Of a DNA stretch of 64,000 nt, positions 25,523 through 33,791 are shown in pieces. Position numbers and translations under genes: made by a program. The notes beneath the pieces were generated by a model. The model had not been told where the DNA came from. It saw only the letters and a list, made by a program, of their open reading frames with translations, and searched no databases. The first letter of the stretch is position 1. Each line of letters opens with the position of its first letter. The DNA comes from Labrenzia sp. CE80 (GTDB lineage Bacteria > Pseudomonadota > Alphaproteobacteria > Rhizobiales > Stappiaceae): positions 2,046,001 to 2,110,000 of the forward strand of contig NZ_WAJT01000001.1 in NCBI RefSeq assembly GCF_009650605.1, read 5' to 3'.

Positions 25523-25915
25523 TCGCCTTATCGGCACTTCGTGTCGTTTTGGCCGCCACGACGCAATTCATCTCAATTCAATTAGTTCGTCTAATACGTG
25601 GCCATGCCGCGTGCGTGTGACCGTTGTTGGACTGCGCGTCAATTACGTCAGCTGCGTTTGCCTGCATTAGCCTGCATTAGCCTGCATTAGCCTGCATTAG
25701 CCTGCAAAAATAAATGACCACTCACTAAGCAATACCAATAGATTCCATCAATCGACTTATTATGGACAGCCACGCATTGGCATAAAAACCTATTTATCAA
25801 ATATAACCCCTAGTCACCTGCCCTAATGTAAGCAGTTTCTCAGCATCTGGTTTCTTTACCTTTATTTCAAATTTCCGTCAGACAAGAAAGGAAGTTATCT
25901 TTCCAGGAGAGAGCG
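25523..25915. other. Intergenic region with tandem repeat upstream of chemoreceptor 2
   Basis: About 390 bases without a gene, AT-rich from 25700 on. It contains a 10-bp tandem repeat (25661-25706) and presumably the promoter of the chemoreceptor. I see no terminator with a clear T-run after the FKBP-rhodanese gene. Confidence 0.55.
25661..25706. repeat. 10-bp tandem repeat, 4.6 copies
   Basis: CCTGCATTAG is repeated exactly four times (25661-25700) and followed by a partial copy CCTGCA. The copies are identical, which suggests recent expansion by slippage. It lies 210-255 bp upstream of the chemoreceptor start. Confidence 0.95.
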
Positions 25916-27601
25916 ATGATTCTCGATCGTTTTAGAATCGGCGTCAAGATTTGGTTTCCCGTGATCACGCTTGGCATCGTGGCGGTGGCCCTATTGAGCT
26001 TCGAACTGTTAAATCTGCGCTCAACACTATTCGAAGAACGTGCGGCCAAAGCCAGAACGGTCGTCGAATTCTCAAGTTCTATTGCGGACTATTTCCACGG
26101 TCTTGAGAAGAGCGGTGAACTCACCCGTCAGGAGGCGATGGCACAAGCGGGAAATATTATTCGCGCCGCGACCTACGATGGCAAGAATTATGCTTTCGTA
26201 ATCGGTCCGAATGGCGATCGGATTGTAAGCTCAAACCCCAAACTTGAAGGCAAGAACGCCTGGGATGCCCAAGACAAGAACGGCAAGTATCACATTCGTG
26301 AAATGATCCAGGTCGCCAACAATGGCGGCGGCTTGCTTTACTACAGCTGGACCCGCAAGGATGAGGAAATTCCGGTACCCAAGGCAACCTGGGCCGACCT
26401 CTATGAACCATGGGGATGGATCTTCGCTACCGGCAATTACATAGACGACATCGAAGCCACCTTCTTCTCCCAGATGATCAAGACGGCTGGTCTTGTTCTG
26501 GTTGGCGCACTTTTGGCAGGAGTCGTGGCTTTCGCCGCTATTCGTAACATAGCCGTTCCGCTCAAGGCGCTGACCCGTAACATGCAGGCTCTTGCAAGGG
26601 GCGACACAGGGATAGATATCGGGGGTGCCAACCGCGGCGACGAAATCGGTGAGATGGCTTCTGCCATGGAAACCTTCGTCGAAAATGAGCATTCCCGTCG
26701 CTTGCTCGAGTCCGACCAGACCGAGCGTCAGCAGCAGGATCTCGTAAGATCCGGGAATATCCAGACCCTCTCGACCGATTTCGAAGTTCAGGTTCGCGGT
26801 CTGCTCGACACGATCACCGGATCGGTTTCGGGGCTCCAGGAAGCGTCGACCAGCCTGAACGAAGGCGCCAAGCAGACCACCGATCAGAGTGAAGCCGTTG
26901 CCGGTGCGGCAGCAAGCGCGTCCCAAAACACGGAAACGGTCGCAGCAGCGGCAGAAGAACTGACGGCGTCCGTAACCGAAATCAGCCGCCAGGTCGGTAC
27001 ATCTGCCGAAATTGCATCTCAAGCCTCATCTCAGGCCGTTCAGACCAATGAGCGCATCCAAGGCCTTTCAGAAGCTGCCGGCCGCATTGGCGAAGTTGTA
27101 ACCTTGATCCAGGCGATCGCAGAGCAAACGAATCTTCTGGCGCTCAACGCCACGATTGAGGCAGCACGCGCTGGGGAAGCTGGCAAAGGCTTTGCCGTTG
27201 TGGCCTCTGAAGTAAAGGAACTTGCAACTCAGACGTCCAAGGCAACCGAGGAAATTTCGAGCCAAATCTCGTCGATCCAGGAAGAAACCAGCAAAGCCGT
27301 TGAAGCCATCGCGGACATCACCGAGACGGTTGGAAAAATCAACCATATCACAACCGGAATCACCGAGGCTGTCGAGCAGCAAGGAGAAGCCACGACGGAT
27401 ATAGCGAAGAACATTCAGCAAGCCGCATCCGGTACGCAGGAAGTTTCCGAGAATATCTCTGGCGTGTCCCAGGCGGCGACTATCACCAACGAGGCAGCTG
27501 ACACCGTTTACTCAGCAAGCCAGAGCCTGGAGCGCGAAGCGCGCCAGCTTCGCGATCATGTTGCCGCCTTCCTCGATGGAATTAAGGCGAACGCCGCCTA
27601 A
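25916..27601 (+). CDS. Methyl-accepting chemotaxis protein with Cache sensor (paralogue 2)
   Basis: 561-residue transmembrane chemoreceptor with the same architecture as the gene at 4492: TM1 (IWFPVITLGIVAVALLSFEL), Cache domain (YDGKNYAFVIGPNG, PWGWIFATGNYIDD), TM2, HAMP and signalling hairpin with ALNATIEAARAGEAGKGFAVVA. The two proteins align without large gaps and differ mostly in the sensor and linker, so they are paralogues with probably related ligands. No CheR-tethering pentapeptide is present at the C-terminus. CAGGAGAGAGCG precedes the start. Confidence 0.94.
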   Translation: MILDRFRIGVKIWFPVITLGIVAVALLSFELLNLRSTLFEERAAKARTVVEFSSSIADYFHGLEKSGELTRQEAMAQAGNIIRAATYDGKNYAFVIGPNGDRIVSSNPKLEGKNAWDAQDKNGKYHIREMIQVANNGGGLLYYSWTRKDEEIPVPKATWADLYEPWGWIFATGNYIDDIEATFFSQMIKTAGLVLVGALLAGVVAFAAIRNIAVPLKALTRNMQALARGDTGIDIGGANRGDEIGEMASAMETFVENEHSRRLLESDQTERQQQDLVRSGNIQTLSTDFEVQVRGLLDTITGSVSGLQEASTSLNEGAKQTTDQSEAVAGAAASASQNTETVAAAAEELTASVTEISRQVGTSAEIASQASSQAVQTNERIQGLSEAAGRIGEVVTLIQAIAEQTNLLALNATIEAARAGEAGKGFAVVASEVKELATQTSKATEEISSQISSIQEETSKAVEAIADITETVGKINHITTGITEAVEQQGEATTDIAKNIQQAASGTQEVSENISGVSQAATITNEAADTVYSASQSLEREARQLRDHVAAFLDGIKANAA

Positions 27602-27633
27602 AATTAGCAGATCCAAGAAACGCTCCAAGGAGC

Positions 27634-27673
27634 AAAAAGCGCCGCAACTTCCAAAGCCGCGGCGCTTTTTTTT
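27634..27673 (+). terminator. Rho-independent terminator after chemoreceptor 2
   Basis: AAGCGCCGC (27637-27645) and GCGGCGCTT (27659-27667) pair exactly, followed by eight Ts. The A-run before and T-run after lengthen the stem. Confidence 0.93.
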
Positions 27674-27740
27674 GACCATCGAATCAGAGGCCCTCTGCGC
27701 GGGAAAACAACTGCGACCATTTTACCAAGTGTGCATCAGG

Positions 27741-28736
27741 CTACTTTGCGCGACTGACGAAGTAGATCCCGGCCGCGATCGCCATTGCGGCGAGAAGTTT
27801 TTCTGCTCCTGGCACTTCACCAAACATAATATATGCCAGCGCCAGGCCGACGACGGCCGCGACAGACCCAATCTGACTGAGATAGACTGGACCTGCCAGC
27901 TTCTGAAGCAGGAAATAGAGCGCATAGAGCGTTGAAAACAGCCCCACCTGCGCGGCAAGCAACGCCATCGCCTGCCAACCATATGTGGCGGGCGCAAGAT
28001 CGGTTCCCAGCATCGCATTCAAAACCGACAGCGTGATAAATCCAAAAGCCATCATTCCTGCTGACAGAAATTGCGGACTTGCCGCGTCCGGCCAATAGGC
28101 ACTGCGATAGATGTTTCCAATGCTGATGAGCACCGGCATGGCCAGAGCCGCCAGATACCAGACCGCATTGCCGGTTGCCTGGCCAAGCCCCTGCCAGGCC
28201 AGAAGCACGCCGCCAGCAACCCCGAGGCCAACTCCGGTCAGGCGTCTGCCGTTTAACCGTTCCCGTCCCAGCATCACGGAAAGCGCGTAGGTCAGAACCA
28301 GCGGAAAGGCAAAGCACAAGGCGATGAAGCCAACACCGACGTGGCGTGCCGAAGCATATGCCAATGCGTTGGGGACAGCGAAAAGCAGACCGGAGACCGC
28401 GCAGTAGAGCGCCAACTGGCGAACCCTAGCGACGTTCGATCGAGCCTGCCTCTCGTCAGGGCGCTCACCTGCTGATCCAGCCTTCCAGAACCCGACAACC
28501 GCGAATTGAACCACGGCTGTTCCCAACAGGGACCATTGCAGCAAGGCGATAGGCGACCATCCGGTGGAAGGTGCCCATTTGGCGAACACCACCGATCCCG
28601 CAAGCAATGTTCCCACGATCATCAGCAGGACGATCGCACCCGGGATCACTTGCGCTGCGCCGTCTCCTGTCAAAGTTCTCCCCGCGCCGTTTTCCCTCGC
28701 GGCCAACCCCACCGCCCGTTCTGTCGTCTCCACCAT
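27741..28736 (-). CDS. EamA/DMT-family transporter
   Basis: 331-residue inner-membrane protein with ten predicted helices after a 30-residue polar N-terminus. Two EamA repeats are visible; the second contains AGPVYLSQIGSVAAVVGLALAYIMFGE, a usual ending of these exporters. It is divergent from a MarR regulator and an 18-bp perfect palindrome lies between them. A regulated efflux role is likely; the substrate is unknown. It ends convergently with chemoreceptor 2. Confidence 0.87.
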   Translation of the reverse strand: MVETTERAVGLAARENGAGRTLTGDGAAQVIPGAIVLLMIVGTLLAGSVVFAKWAPSTGWSPIALLQWSLLGTAVVQFAVVGFWKAGSAGERPDERQARSNVARVRQLALYCAVSGLLFAVPNALAYASARHVGVGFIALCFAFPLVLTYALSVMLGRERLNGRRLTGVGLGVAGGVLLAWQGLGQATGNAVWYLAALAMPVLISIGNIYRSAYWPDAASPQFLSAGMMAFGFITLSVLNAMLGTDLAPATYGWQAMALLAAQVGLFSTLYALYFLLQKLAGPVYLSQIGSVAAVVGLALAYIMFGEVPGAEKLLAAMAIAAGIYFVSRAK

Positions 28737-28793
28737 GTCAAAATCCTTTCCGCTGTCACAGCCGTCCGCTGATTTCAGCTATATCGGATTATT

Positions 28794-28811
28794 TATCTTG
28801 ATATCAAGATA
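28794..28811. promoter_or_regulatory. Perfect 18-bp palindrome, MarR operator candidate
   Basis: TATCTTGATATCAAGATA is a perfect palindrome situated 57 bp upstream of the EamA start and 83 bp upstream of the MarR start. Size, symmetry and AT-rich centre match operators of MarR-family dimers, so mutual repression of both genes is likely. Confidence 0.75.
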
Positions 28812-28894
28812 CTTGTTATAAAGATTCTTGAAATTTGACAAAGCGAAACCAAGCCGCCATCACCTTCAGAGGCGAAACTGCGATAGGAACACCG

Positions 28895-29446
28895 ATGGTG
28901 AAAGAGCCGGAGATCGGCGAGAAGCGCGCGGAAACCAACTCAGAAAACCAAACGACTGGCGACCGCGCAGCCGTAGCTCGAAATCAATGGAGTCGGGAGA
29001 TACCTGGACTGGACCTGGCGCCCATGGTGCTGCTAGGCCGCCTCAATGAAGCTTCCCATGTTGTGTCCACCGAGCACCTGGCACCCATTTTCAAGGCAGC
29101 AGGACTGAAACAGGGAGAGTTCGATGTTCTGGCGACCCTTGTTCGCTCGGGGCACCCCTACAAGTTGATGCCCACGGAACTCTACAGGTCCACCATGATG
29201 AGCTCCGGTGGCATGACAGCCCGGCTCGACCGGCTGGAGAAGTCTGGACACATCACCCGTTGCCCGCATCCGGAAGACCGCCGCGCGCTCATGGTCTGCC
29301 TGACAGACCAGGGCTTGAAGCTCATCAAGGGCATGATGCCGGACTATATCACCTGCCAGCAAAAGACAGTCAGTGGCCTGACCGACGCGGAGGTCGAACA
29401 GCTTTCGGCGCTGCTGGAGAAATTTATCGCCTCAACGGCCCGGTAA
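28895..29446 (+). CDS. MarR-family transcriptional regulator
   Basis: 183 residues. A polar N-terminal extension of about 50 residues is followed by a MarR winged helix: LKQGEFDVLATLVRSGHPYKLMPTELYRS, then SSGGMTARLDRLEKSGHITR and PEDRRALMVCLTDQG. The chosen ATG has TAGGAAC upstream; a TTG 60 bases earlier is possible. It is divergent from an EamA transporter around a perfect palindrome. A single Cys in each of RCPHPED and ITCQQK could sense oxidants, but that is speculation. Confidence 0.9.
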   Translation: MVKEPEIGEKRAETNSENQTTGDRAAVARNQWSREIPGLDLAPMVLLGRLNEASHVVSTEHLAPIFKAAGLKQGEFDVLATLVRSGHPYKLMPTELYRSTMMSSGGMTARLDRLEKSGHITRCPHPEDRRALMVCLTDQGLKLIKGMMPDYITCQQKTVSGLTDAEVEQLSALLEKFIASTAR

Positions 29447-29470
29447 AGGACCGCAAGGCTGCCTCCTCCC

Positions 29471-30871
29471 TCACTCGTCGACCATCGGCATCCTGTTCCA
29501 GGCGTCGAGCGCGGCGATCTTGTAGGCCTCAGCGAGGGTCGGATAATTGAAGGTGTTCTCGACGAAGTATTCGAGCGTGCCCTTCAGGTTCAAAACCGCC
29601 TGGCCGATGTGGATCAGCTCAGTCGCCCCTTCACCCACAATGTGACAGCCCAGAAGACGGCGGGTCTTCAGGGAAAAGATCATTTTGAGCATGCCGGAAT
29701 TCAGCCCCATGATATGGCCGCGCGAGGTCTCCCGGAAGCGCGCAATGCCGCACTCGTATGGAATGCCCCGTTCCTTCACCTCTTCTTCGGTCATGCCGAC
29801 AGTCGAGATTTCCGGCACGGCGTAGATTCCATAAGGAAAGTACTCCGGCGGATCATAGGCCTTTTCGCCAAGTGCATGGCAGGTCGCGATCCGGCCTTGC
29901 TCCATGGACGTCGAGGCCAGGCTTGGAAAGCCGATGACGTCGCCCGCCGCAAAAATATGCTCGACGTCTGTCTGAAACGTCTGTGCATCTACCTTCAGCC
30001 GCCCGCGGTGATCGACAGTCAGGCCGCAGGCATCAAGATTGAGCGGTTGGGTGTTGCCCATGCGTCCGGCGGCGAAGAGCACCACGTTGGACCGGATGCA
30101 ACGCCCCCCTTCCAGCTCGATCTCGCATTTTCCCGGACCATGTTTGGTGATCTTTTCAACCTTTGAGCCGAAACGCATGACAATGCCTCGATCGCGCAGC
30201 TCGTGGGTAAAGTCTGCCACCAGTTCGCTGTCGATGAAATCGAGCATCGTGTCGCGTGGTTCGATAAGGGTGACATGCACATCAAGCGCGGAGAAGATGG
30301 TCGCATACTCGATACCGATCACGCCGGCTCCGATCACGGCGATCGACCGCGGCAGGTCGACCAGATCAAGAATTTCGTCGCTGTCGAGAATATATTCTCC
30401 ATCGAACGGCACATAGTCCGGCCGAAAGGGCTGCGTTCCAACGGCGATCAGGAACTTGTCCGCGGAGAAGTGAAAGGTCTCCCCCGCCTCGCCTTCAACC
30501 TCGATGCTCTTCTCATCGACGAATTTTGCTTCGCCTCGAAGCGTCGAAACCTGGTTGCGCGCGAACTGGTGCTCCAGCACCTCGATCTCGTGGTTCAAGG
30601 TGATGTGCAAACGGGCGCGCAGGTCATCTGCGGAAATGTCCTGCTTGACCCGGTAGGACCGGCCATAGAAGCCACGCTCGCGCCAGCCCGAAAGATTCAA
30701 CGCTGTCTCGCGAAGGGTCTTGGAGGGAATTGTTCCCGTGTGAACCGACACGCCACCGACCCGGCGGCCGCGTTCGACCACCAAAACGTCCCGACCGAAC
30801 TTGGCCGCCTGAATGGCGGCGCGGCGCCCGGCAGGCCCGCTGCCGATCACAATCAGATCATAATGTTCCAT
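29471..30871 (-). CDS. sthA: Soluble pyridine nucleotide transhydrogenase
   Basis: 466 residues, the same length as E. coli Sth. FAD flavoprotein that equilibrates NADPH and NAD. It shows the FAD-binding N-terminus DLIVIGSGPAGRRAAIQAAKFG, a second Rossmann motif SIAVIGAGVIGIEYATIF, HIFAAGDVIGFPSLASTSMEQGR and the dimerisation domain. The redox disulfide of dihydrolipoamide dehydrogenases is absent: the site reads GVSVHTGTIPSKTLRE, which is the Sth pattern. The start MEHYDLIVIG is preferred by homology; an ATG five codons upstream is possible. The gene is transcribed away from trpL. Confidence 0.93.
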   Translation of the reverse strand: MEHYDLIVIGSGPAGRRAAIQAAKFGRDVLVVERGRRVGGVSVHTGTIPSKTLRETALNLSGWRERGFYGRSYRVKQDISADDLRARLHITLNHEIEVLEHQFARNQVSTLRGEAKFVDEKSIEVEGEAGETFHFSADKFLIAVGTQPFRPDYVPFDGEYILDSDEILDLVDLPRSIAVIGAGVIGIEYATIFSALDVHVTLIEPRDTMLDFIDSELVADFTHELRDRGIVMRFGSKVEKITKHGPGKCEIELEGGRCIRSNVVLFAAGRMGNTQPLNLDACGLTVDHRGRLKVDAQTFQTDVEHIFAAGDVIGFPSLASTSMEQGRIATCHALGEKAYDPPEYFPYGIYAVPEISTVGMTEEEVKERGIPYECGIARFRETSRGHIMGLNSGMLKMIFSLKTRRLLGCHIVGEGATELIHIGQAVLNLKGTLEYFVENTFNYPTLAEAYKIAALDAWNRMPMVDE

Positions 30872-31161
30872 GTACCAGCGCCCCATGCTGAGATTTTGTT
30901 GTGCTCGCTCTCCAGACCGCACTGTTTACAACTTTACCGAAAAAGATGAACGTGATGTCAAAAGCTACAACTGTTCGGCATTTTCAGCGATTTTTCCCAG
31001 TGGGAGAGCGGCTAGACGTTCAGCAATACAAATTGCGCACAGCATTGACGGGAAAATCCGAGGTGCCGAAAGCAAAAGCTGGTGCCACGCTTCTGCAAAC
31101 GCGCGCCTAGCCCCCGGCCTTGCTAGGGAAGACTACATCGCCACACCCATTCAATTCCTCA
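30872..31161. other. Intergenic region between sthA and trpL
   Basis: About 290 bases without a gene up to the trpL promoter candidate. CCTAGC and GCTAGG around 31105-31130 can form a small hairpin. No terminator-like T-run and no coding frame with a recognisable product are seen. Confidence 0.4.
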
Positions 31162-31189
31162 TTGCCACTCCAGCGTCGATCCGCTATGC
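31162..31189 (+). promoter_or_regulatory. Candidate promoter for a leaderless trpL transcript
   Basis: TTGCCA (31162-31167) and CTATGC (31184-31189) are spaced 16 bases apart. A start 7-9 bases after the -10 element would fall on or next to the trpL ATG at 31198. No ribosome-binding site precedes that ATG, as expected for the leaderless trpL mRNA described in Sinorhizobium meliloti. Confidence 0.5.
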
Positions 31190-31197
31190 CATTTCCC

Positions 31198-31242
31198 ATG
31201 AACATGATCGCGATCCAGACTTGGTGGTGGCGGGACGCTTAA
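31198..31242 (+). CDS. trpL: trp leader peptide TrpL
   Basis: 14-codon frame encoding MNMIAIQTWWWRDA with three consecutive Trp codons (31222-31230). It is followed by a paired attenuator structure and trpE(G). The length and WWW block match peTrpL of S. meliloti, which is also 14 residues. Stalling of the ribosome at the Trp codons would favour the antiterminator and expression of trpE(G). In S. meliloti the leader peptide and the terminated RNA also act in trans; whether that holds here is unknown. Confidence 0.9.
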   Translation: MNMIAIQTWWWRDA

Positions 31243-31244
31243 TC

Positions 31245-31299
31245 GGCGGCCAGCGCTTTTCCATGTCTTGAACGTGATCAAAGCAGACAAAAGGCCGCC
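31245..31299 (+). promoter_or_regulatory. trp attenuator, antiterminator pairing
   Basis: GGCGGCC at 31245-31251, just after the trpL stop codon, is exactly complementary to GGCCGCC at 31293-31299, which is the left arm of the terminator. This pairing would exclude the terminator and is therefore the antiterminator. Confidence 0.8.
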
Positions 31300-31330
31300 G
31301 CGGGTTTCCGCAGGCGGCCTTTGTTTTGTT
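31290..31330 (+). terminator. trp attenuator terminator
   Basis: AAAGGCCGCC (31290-31299) pairs with GGCGGCCTTT (31313-31322); an inner stem GCGG/CCGC caps it, and GTTTTGTTT follows. It lies 48 bases after the trpL stop and about 110 bases before trpE(G), so it is the transcription attenuator of that gene. Confidence 0.9.
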
Positions 31331-31442
31331 TGAGCAAGTTCATTTGACCGGGCGTCGGCCTCACCGAACGGTGAGCACTCCGAGGCCTTAGAAAATTTCA
31401 GGACGTGTTTCCAACCACGCCCACACCAGAGGATGAGTTACC

Positions 31443-33620
31443 ATGCCGGCACTGGCTGACCAGACATTCAACTGCCAAAGCGGGATCACCATCTCCCGAA
31501 CGTCCCGCCCATCCGATTATCAAGCCGGCACTTCCGCGTGGATTGATCGACTGGATGCCGAACGTGGCGCGGTCCTGGCCTCGTCCTATGAATATCCGGG
31601 GCGCTACACCCGTTGGGACATGGCGCTGGTCAACCCGCCGCTGGTGATGGAAGCAAATGACCGAACCGTCGAAATAAGAGCGCTCAACGAACGCGGCAAG
31701 GTCCTAATGCCAGCCGTCGTCCGGGCGCTGAAGGCGCATCCCGATGTGGCAAACTTCTCGAGCTCTGACGAACGCATCGACCTCACTGTGAAGAAGCCGG
31801 ACCGGGAGTTTCAGGAGGAGGAACGTTCGCGTCAGCCATCGACCTTCTCGATCGTTCGAGCGCTCAAAGAACTCTTTGCATGCGACGACGATCAGCTCGG
31901 CCTCTATGGCGCGTTCGGCTATGACATTGCGTTCCAGTTCGAGCCCATTGACCTGAAGCTGGAGCGGCCGGGAGACCAGCGGGACGTTGTCCTGTTCCTT
32001 CCCGATGAGATCCTGATCGTCGACCACCACGGAAAGCGTGCTTACGTGCTCGAATATGACTTTGAGGTCGATGGCAAGAGCACCAAGGGTCTGCCGCGCG
32101 ACGGCGAGAAGAGCCCTTACATGCCGGCCAACGAAGACCCGGGCCGGGGCGACCACGAGCCAGGCGAATATGCCAAGCTGGTTCACAAGGCCAAAGACTA
32201 TTTCCGCCGTGGCGATCTGTTCGAGACAGTCCCCGGCCAGACCTTCTATGAAGCATGCCCAAACCCGCCATCGGCCGTTTCCCGACGGCTTCAGCAGATC
32301 AATCCCTCGCCTTATTCCTTCTTCTTCAATCTGGGAAACCGCGAGTATCTCGTCGGCGCTTCCCCTGAGATGTATGTTCGGGTAACCGGCGGACGCCGGG
32401 TCGAGACCTGCCCGATTTCAGGCACCATCCGACGCGGCAAAAACGCGATCGAAGACGAAGCGCAGATCCGCAAGCTGCTGAATTCGTCCAAGGATGAGGC
32501 CGAACTGACCATGTGTTCGGACGTTGACCGGAACGACAAGAGCCGGGTTTCTGTTCCTGGTTCGGTGAAGGTTATCGGGCGGCGGCAAATCGAGATGTAC
32601 TCGCGTCTGATCCATACGGTCGACCATATCGAGGGCATTTTACGCGAAGACATGGATGCGCTGGACGCCTTCCTGTCCCACACATGGGCAGTAACGGTCA
32701 CCGGCGCACCAAAACGCTGGGCGATGGAGTTCATCGAGCAGAATGAAAAGAGCCCACGCGCCTGGTATGGCGGCGCCATCGGTGCCGTGCTTTTCAACGG
32801 TGACATGAACACCGGCCTGACGCTTCGGACTGTCCGGATCAAGGATGGCGTCGCGCAGATCCGCGCTGGTGCAACACTGCTCTACGACAGTGTTCCCGAG
32901 GACGAGGAAGCTGAAACCGAGCTCAAGGCGGAAGCCATGCGCGCTGCCGTTCGCGAGGCAGGGCTGGCGACCAAGACCGAGAACAAGACCCAAAAGGCAA
33001 AGCTTGGCGAAGGCCTCAAAATTCTGCTCGTCGATCATGAGGACAGCTTCGTCCACACGCTGGCGAATTATTTCCGCCAGACCGGAGCAGAGGTCGTCAC
33101 CTATCGCTCGCCCGTCGCCGACCACGTCTTTTATGACGTCAATCCCGACCTCGTTGTGCTGTCGCCGGGCCCCGGTTCGCCAAAAGACTTCGATTGTGCG
33201 GCGACGATCGGTCGGGCACGTTCGCGCGGACTGCCGATCTTTGGTGTCTGCCTAGGCCTTCAGGCACTCACTGAAGCGCTCGGTGGCGAACTTGGCCAGC
33301 TGGACGTTCCGATGCATGGAAAGCCGTCCCCGATCTCGATTTCCGGTAACTCTATCCTGTTTGAAGGCCTCGATGCGCCCGTCATCGTCGGGCGCTACCA
33401 TTCACTCTTCGCCAAGAAGGACAAGTTGCCCTCGGACTTCCGGGTCACCGCCGAGACGGAGGATGGAGTCATCATGGCCATAGAGCATGACGAAGAGCCA
33501 ATAGCGGCGGTTCAATTCCATCCAGAGAGCATCATGTCGCTCGACCAGGATGCTGGCCACAAGATCATAGAGAATGTCGTCAGCCGGCTCGCCAGGGCGA
33601 AAGCCCTAGAGCCGGCCTGA
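31443..33620 (+). CDS. trpE(G): Anthranilate synthase, fused TrpE-TrpG
   Basis: 725 residues joining the aminase and glutamine amidotransferase, the form found in rhizobia and relatives. It catalyses chorismate plus glutamine to anthranilate, the first step of Trp synthesis. The TrpE part (about 1-510) shows NPSPYSFFFNLGNREYLVGASPE, CPISGTIRRG, CSDVDRNDKSRVS and HTVDHIEGILR. The TrpG part (about 525-720) has LLVDHEDSFVHTLANYF, PGPGSPKDF, the catalytic Cys of GVCLGLQAL and the HPES His-Glu pair. AGAGGATGAG precedes the ATG. Transcription is controlled by the trpL attenuator. Other trp genes are not nearby, which is normal for this group. Confidence 0.95.
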   Translation: MPALADQTFNCQSGITISRTSRPSDYQAGTSAWIDRLDAERGAVLASSYEYPGRYTRWDMALVNPPLVMEANDRTVEIRALNERGKVLMPAVVRALKAHPDVANFSSSDERIDLTVKKPDREFQEEERSRQPSTFSIVRALKELFACDDDQLGLYGAFGYDIAFQFEPIDLKLERPGDQRDVVLFLPDEILIVDHHGKRAYVLEYDFEVDGKSTKGLPRDGEKSPYMPANEDPGRGDHEPGEYAKLVHKAKDYFRRGDLFETVPGQTFYEACPNPPSAVSRRLQQINPSPYSFFFNLGNREYLVGASPEMYVRVTGGRRVETCPISGTIRRGKNAIEDEAQIRKLLNSSKDEAELTMCSDVDRNDKSRVSVPGSVKVIGRRQIEMYSRLIHTVDHIEGILREDMDALDAFLSHTWAVTVTGAPKRWAMEFIEQNEKSPRAWYGGAIGAVLFNGDMNTGLTLRTVRIKDGVAQIRAGATLLYDSVPEDEEAETELKAEAMRAAVREAGLATKTENKTQKAKLGEGLKILLVDHEDSFVHTLANYFRQTGAEVVTYRSPVADHVFYDVNPDLVVLSPGPGSPKDFDCAATIGRARSRGLPIFGVCLGLQALTEALGGELGQLDVPMHGKPSPISISGNSILFEGLDAPVIVGRYHSLFAKKDKLPSDFRVTAETEDGVIMAIEHDEEPIAAVQFHPESIMSLDQDAGHKIIENVVSRLARAKALEPA

Positions 33621-33644
33621 GCCGGCTTCAGCCTGGACAGCTTA

Positions 33645-33669
33645 AGGCGGGCCTGGGTCTGCCTTTTTC
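33645..33669 (+). terminator. Terminator after trpE(G)
   Basis: AAGGCGGGC (33645-33653) pairs with GTCTGCCTT (33658-33666) using two G-U pairs, then a T-run. Confidence 0.7.
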
Positions 33670-33735
33670 TTTGCAAGAACGTGCAGAACCCAAAGTCGAT
33701 CCGGCTCGTAAGTCCAGGTTTCTAGACAACCTAAG

Positions 33736-33764
33736 AAGCCGCGCAGCACTCTACGCGGCTTTTT
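33736..33764. terminator. Bidirectional terminator between trpE(G) and the soluble MCP
   Basis: AAGCCGCG (33736-33743) and CGCGGCTT (33754-33761) pair exactly, followed by further Ts on the plus strand and by TTCTTAGG on the minus strand. It lies between convergent genes. Confidence 0.75.
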
Positions 33765-33791
33765 CCATTTCGAATTCGTTTGCCTGAGGCG

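Noticed and set aside
25661..25706. CRISPR array
   Set aside because: The repeat unit is 10 bp with no unique spacers, so it is a simple tandem repeat.
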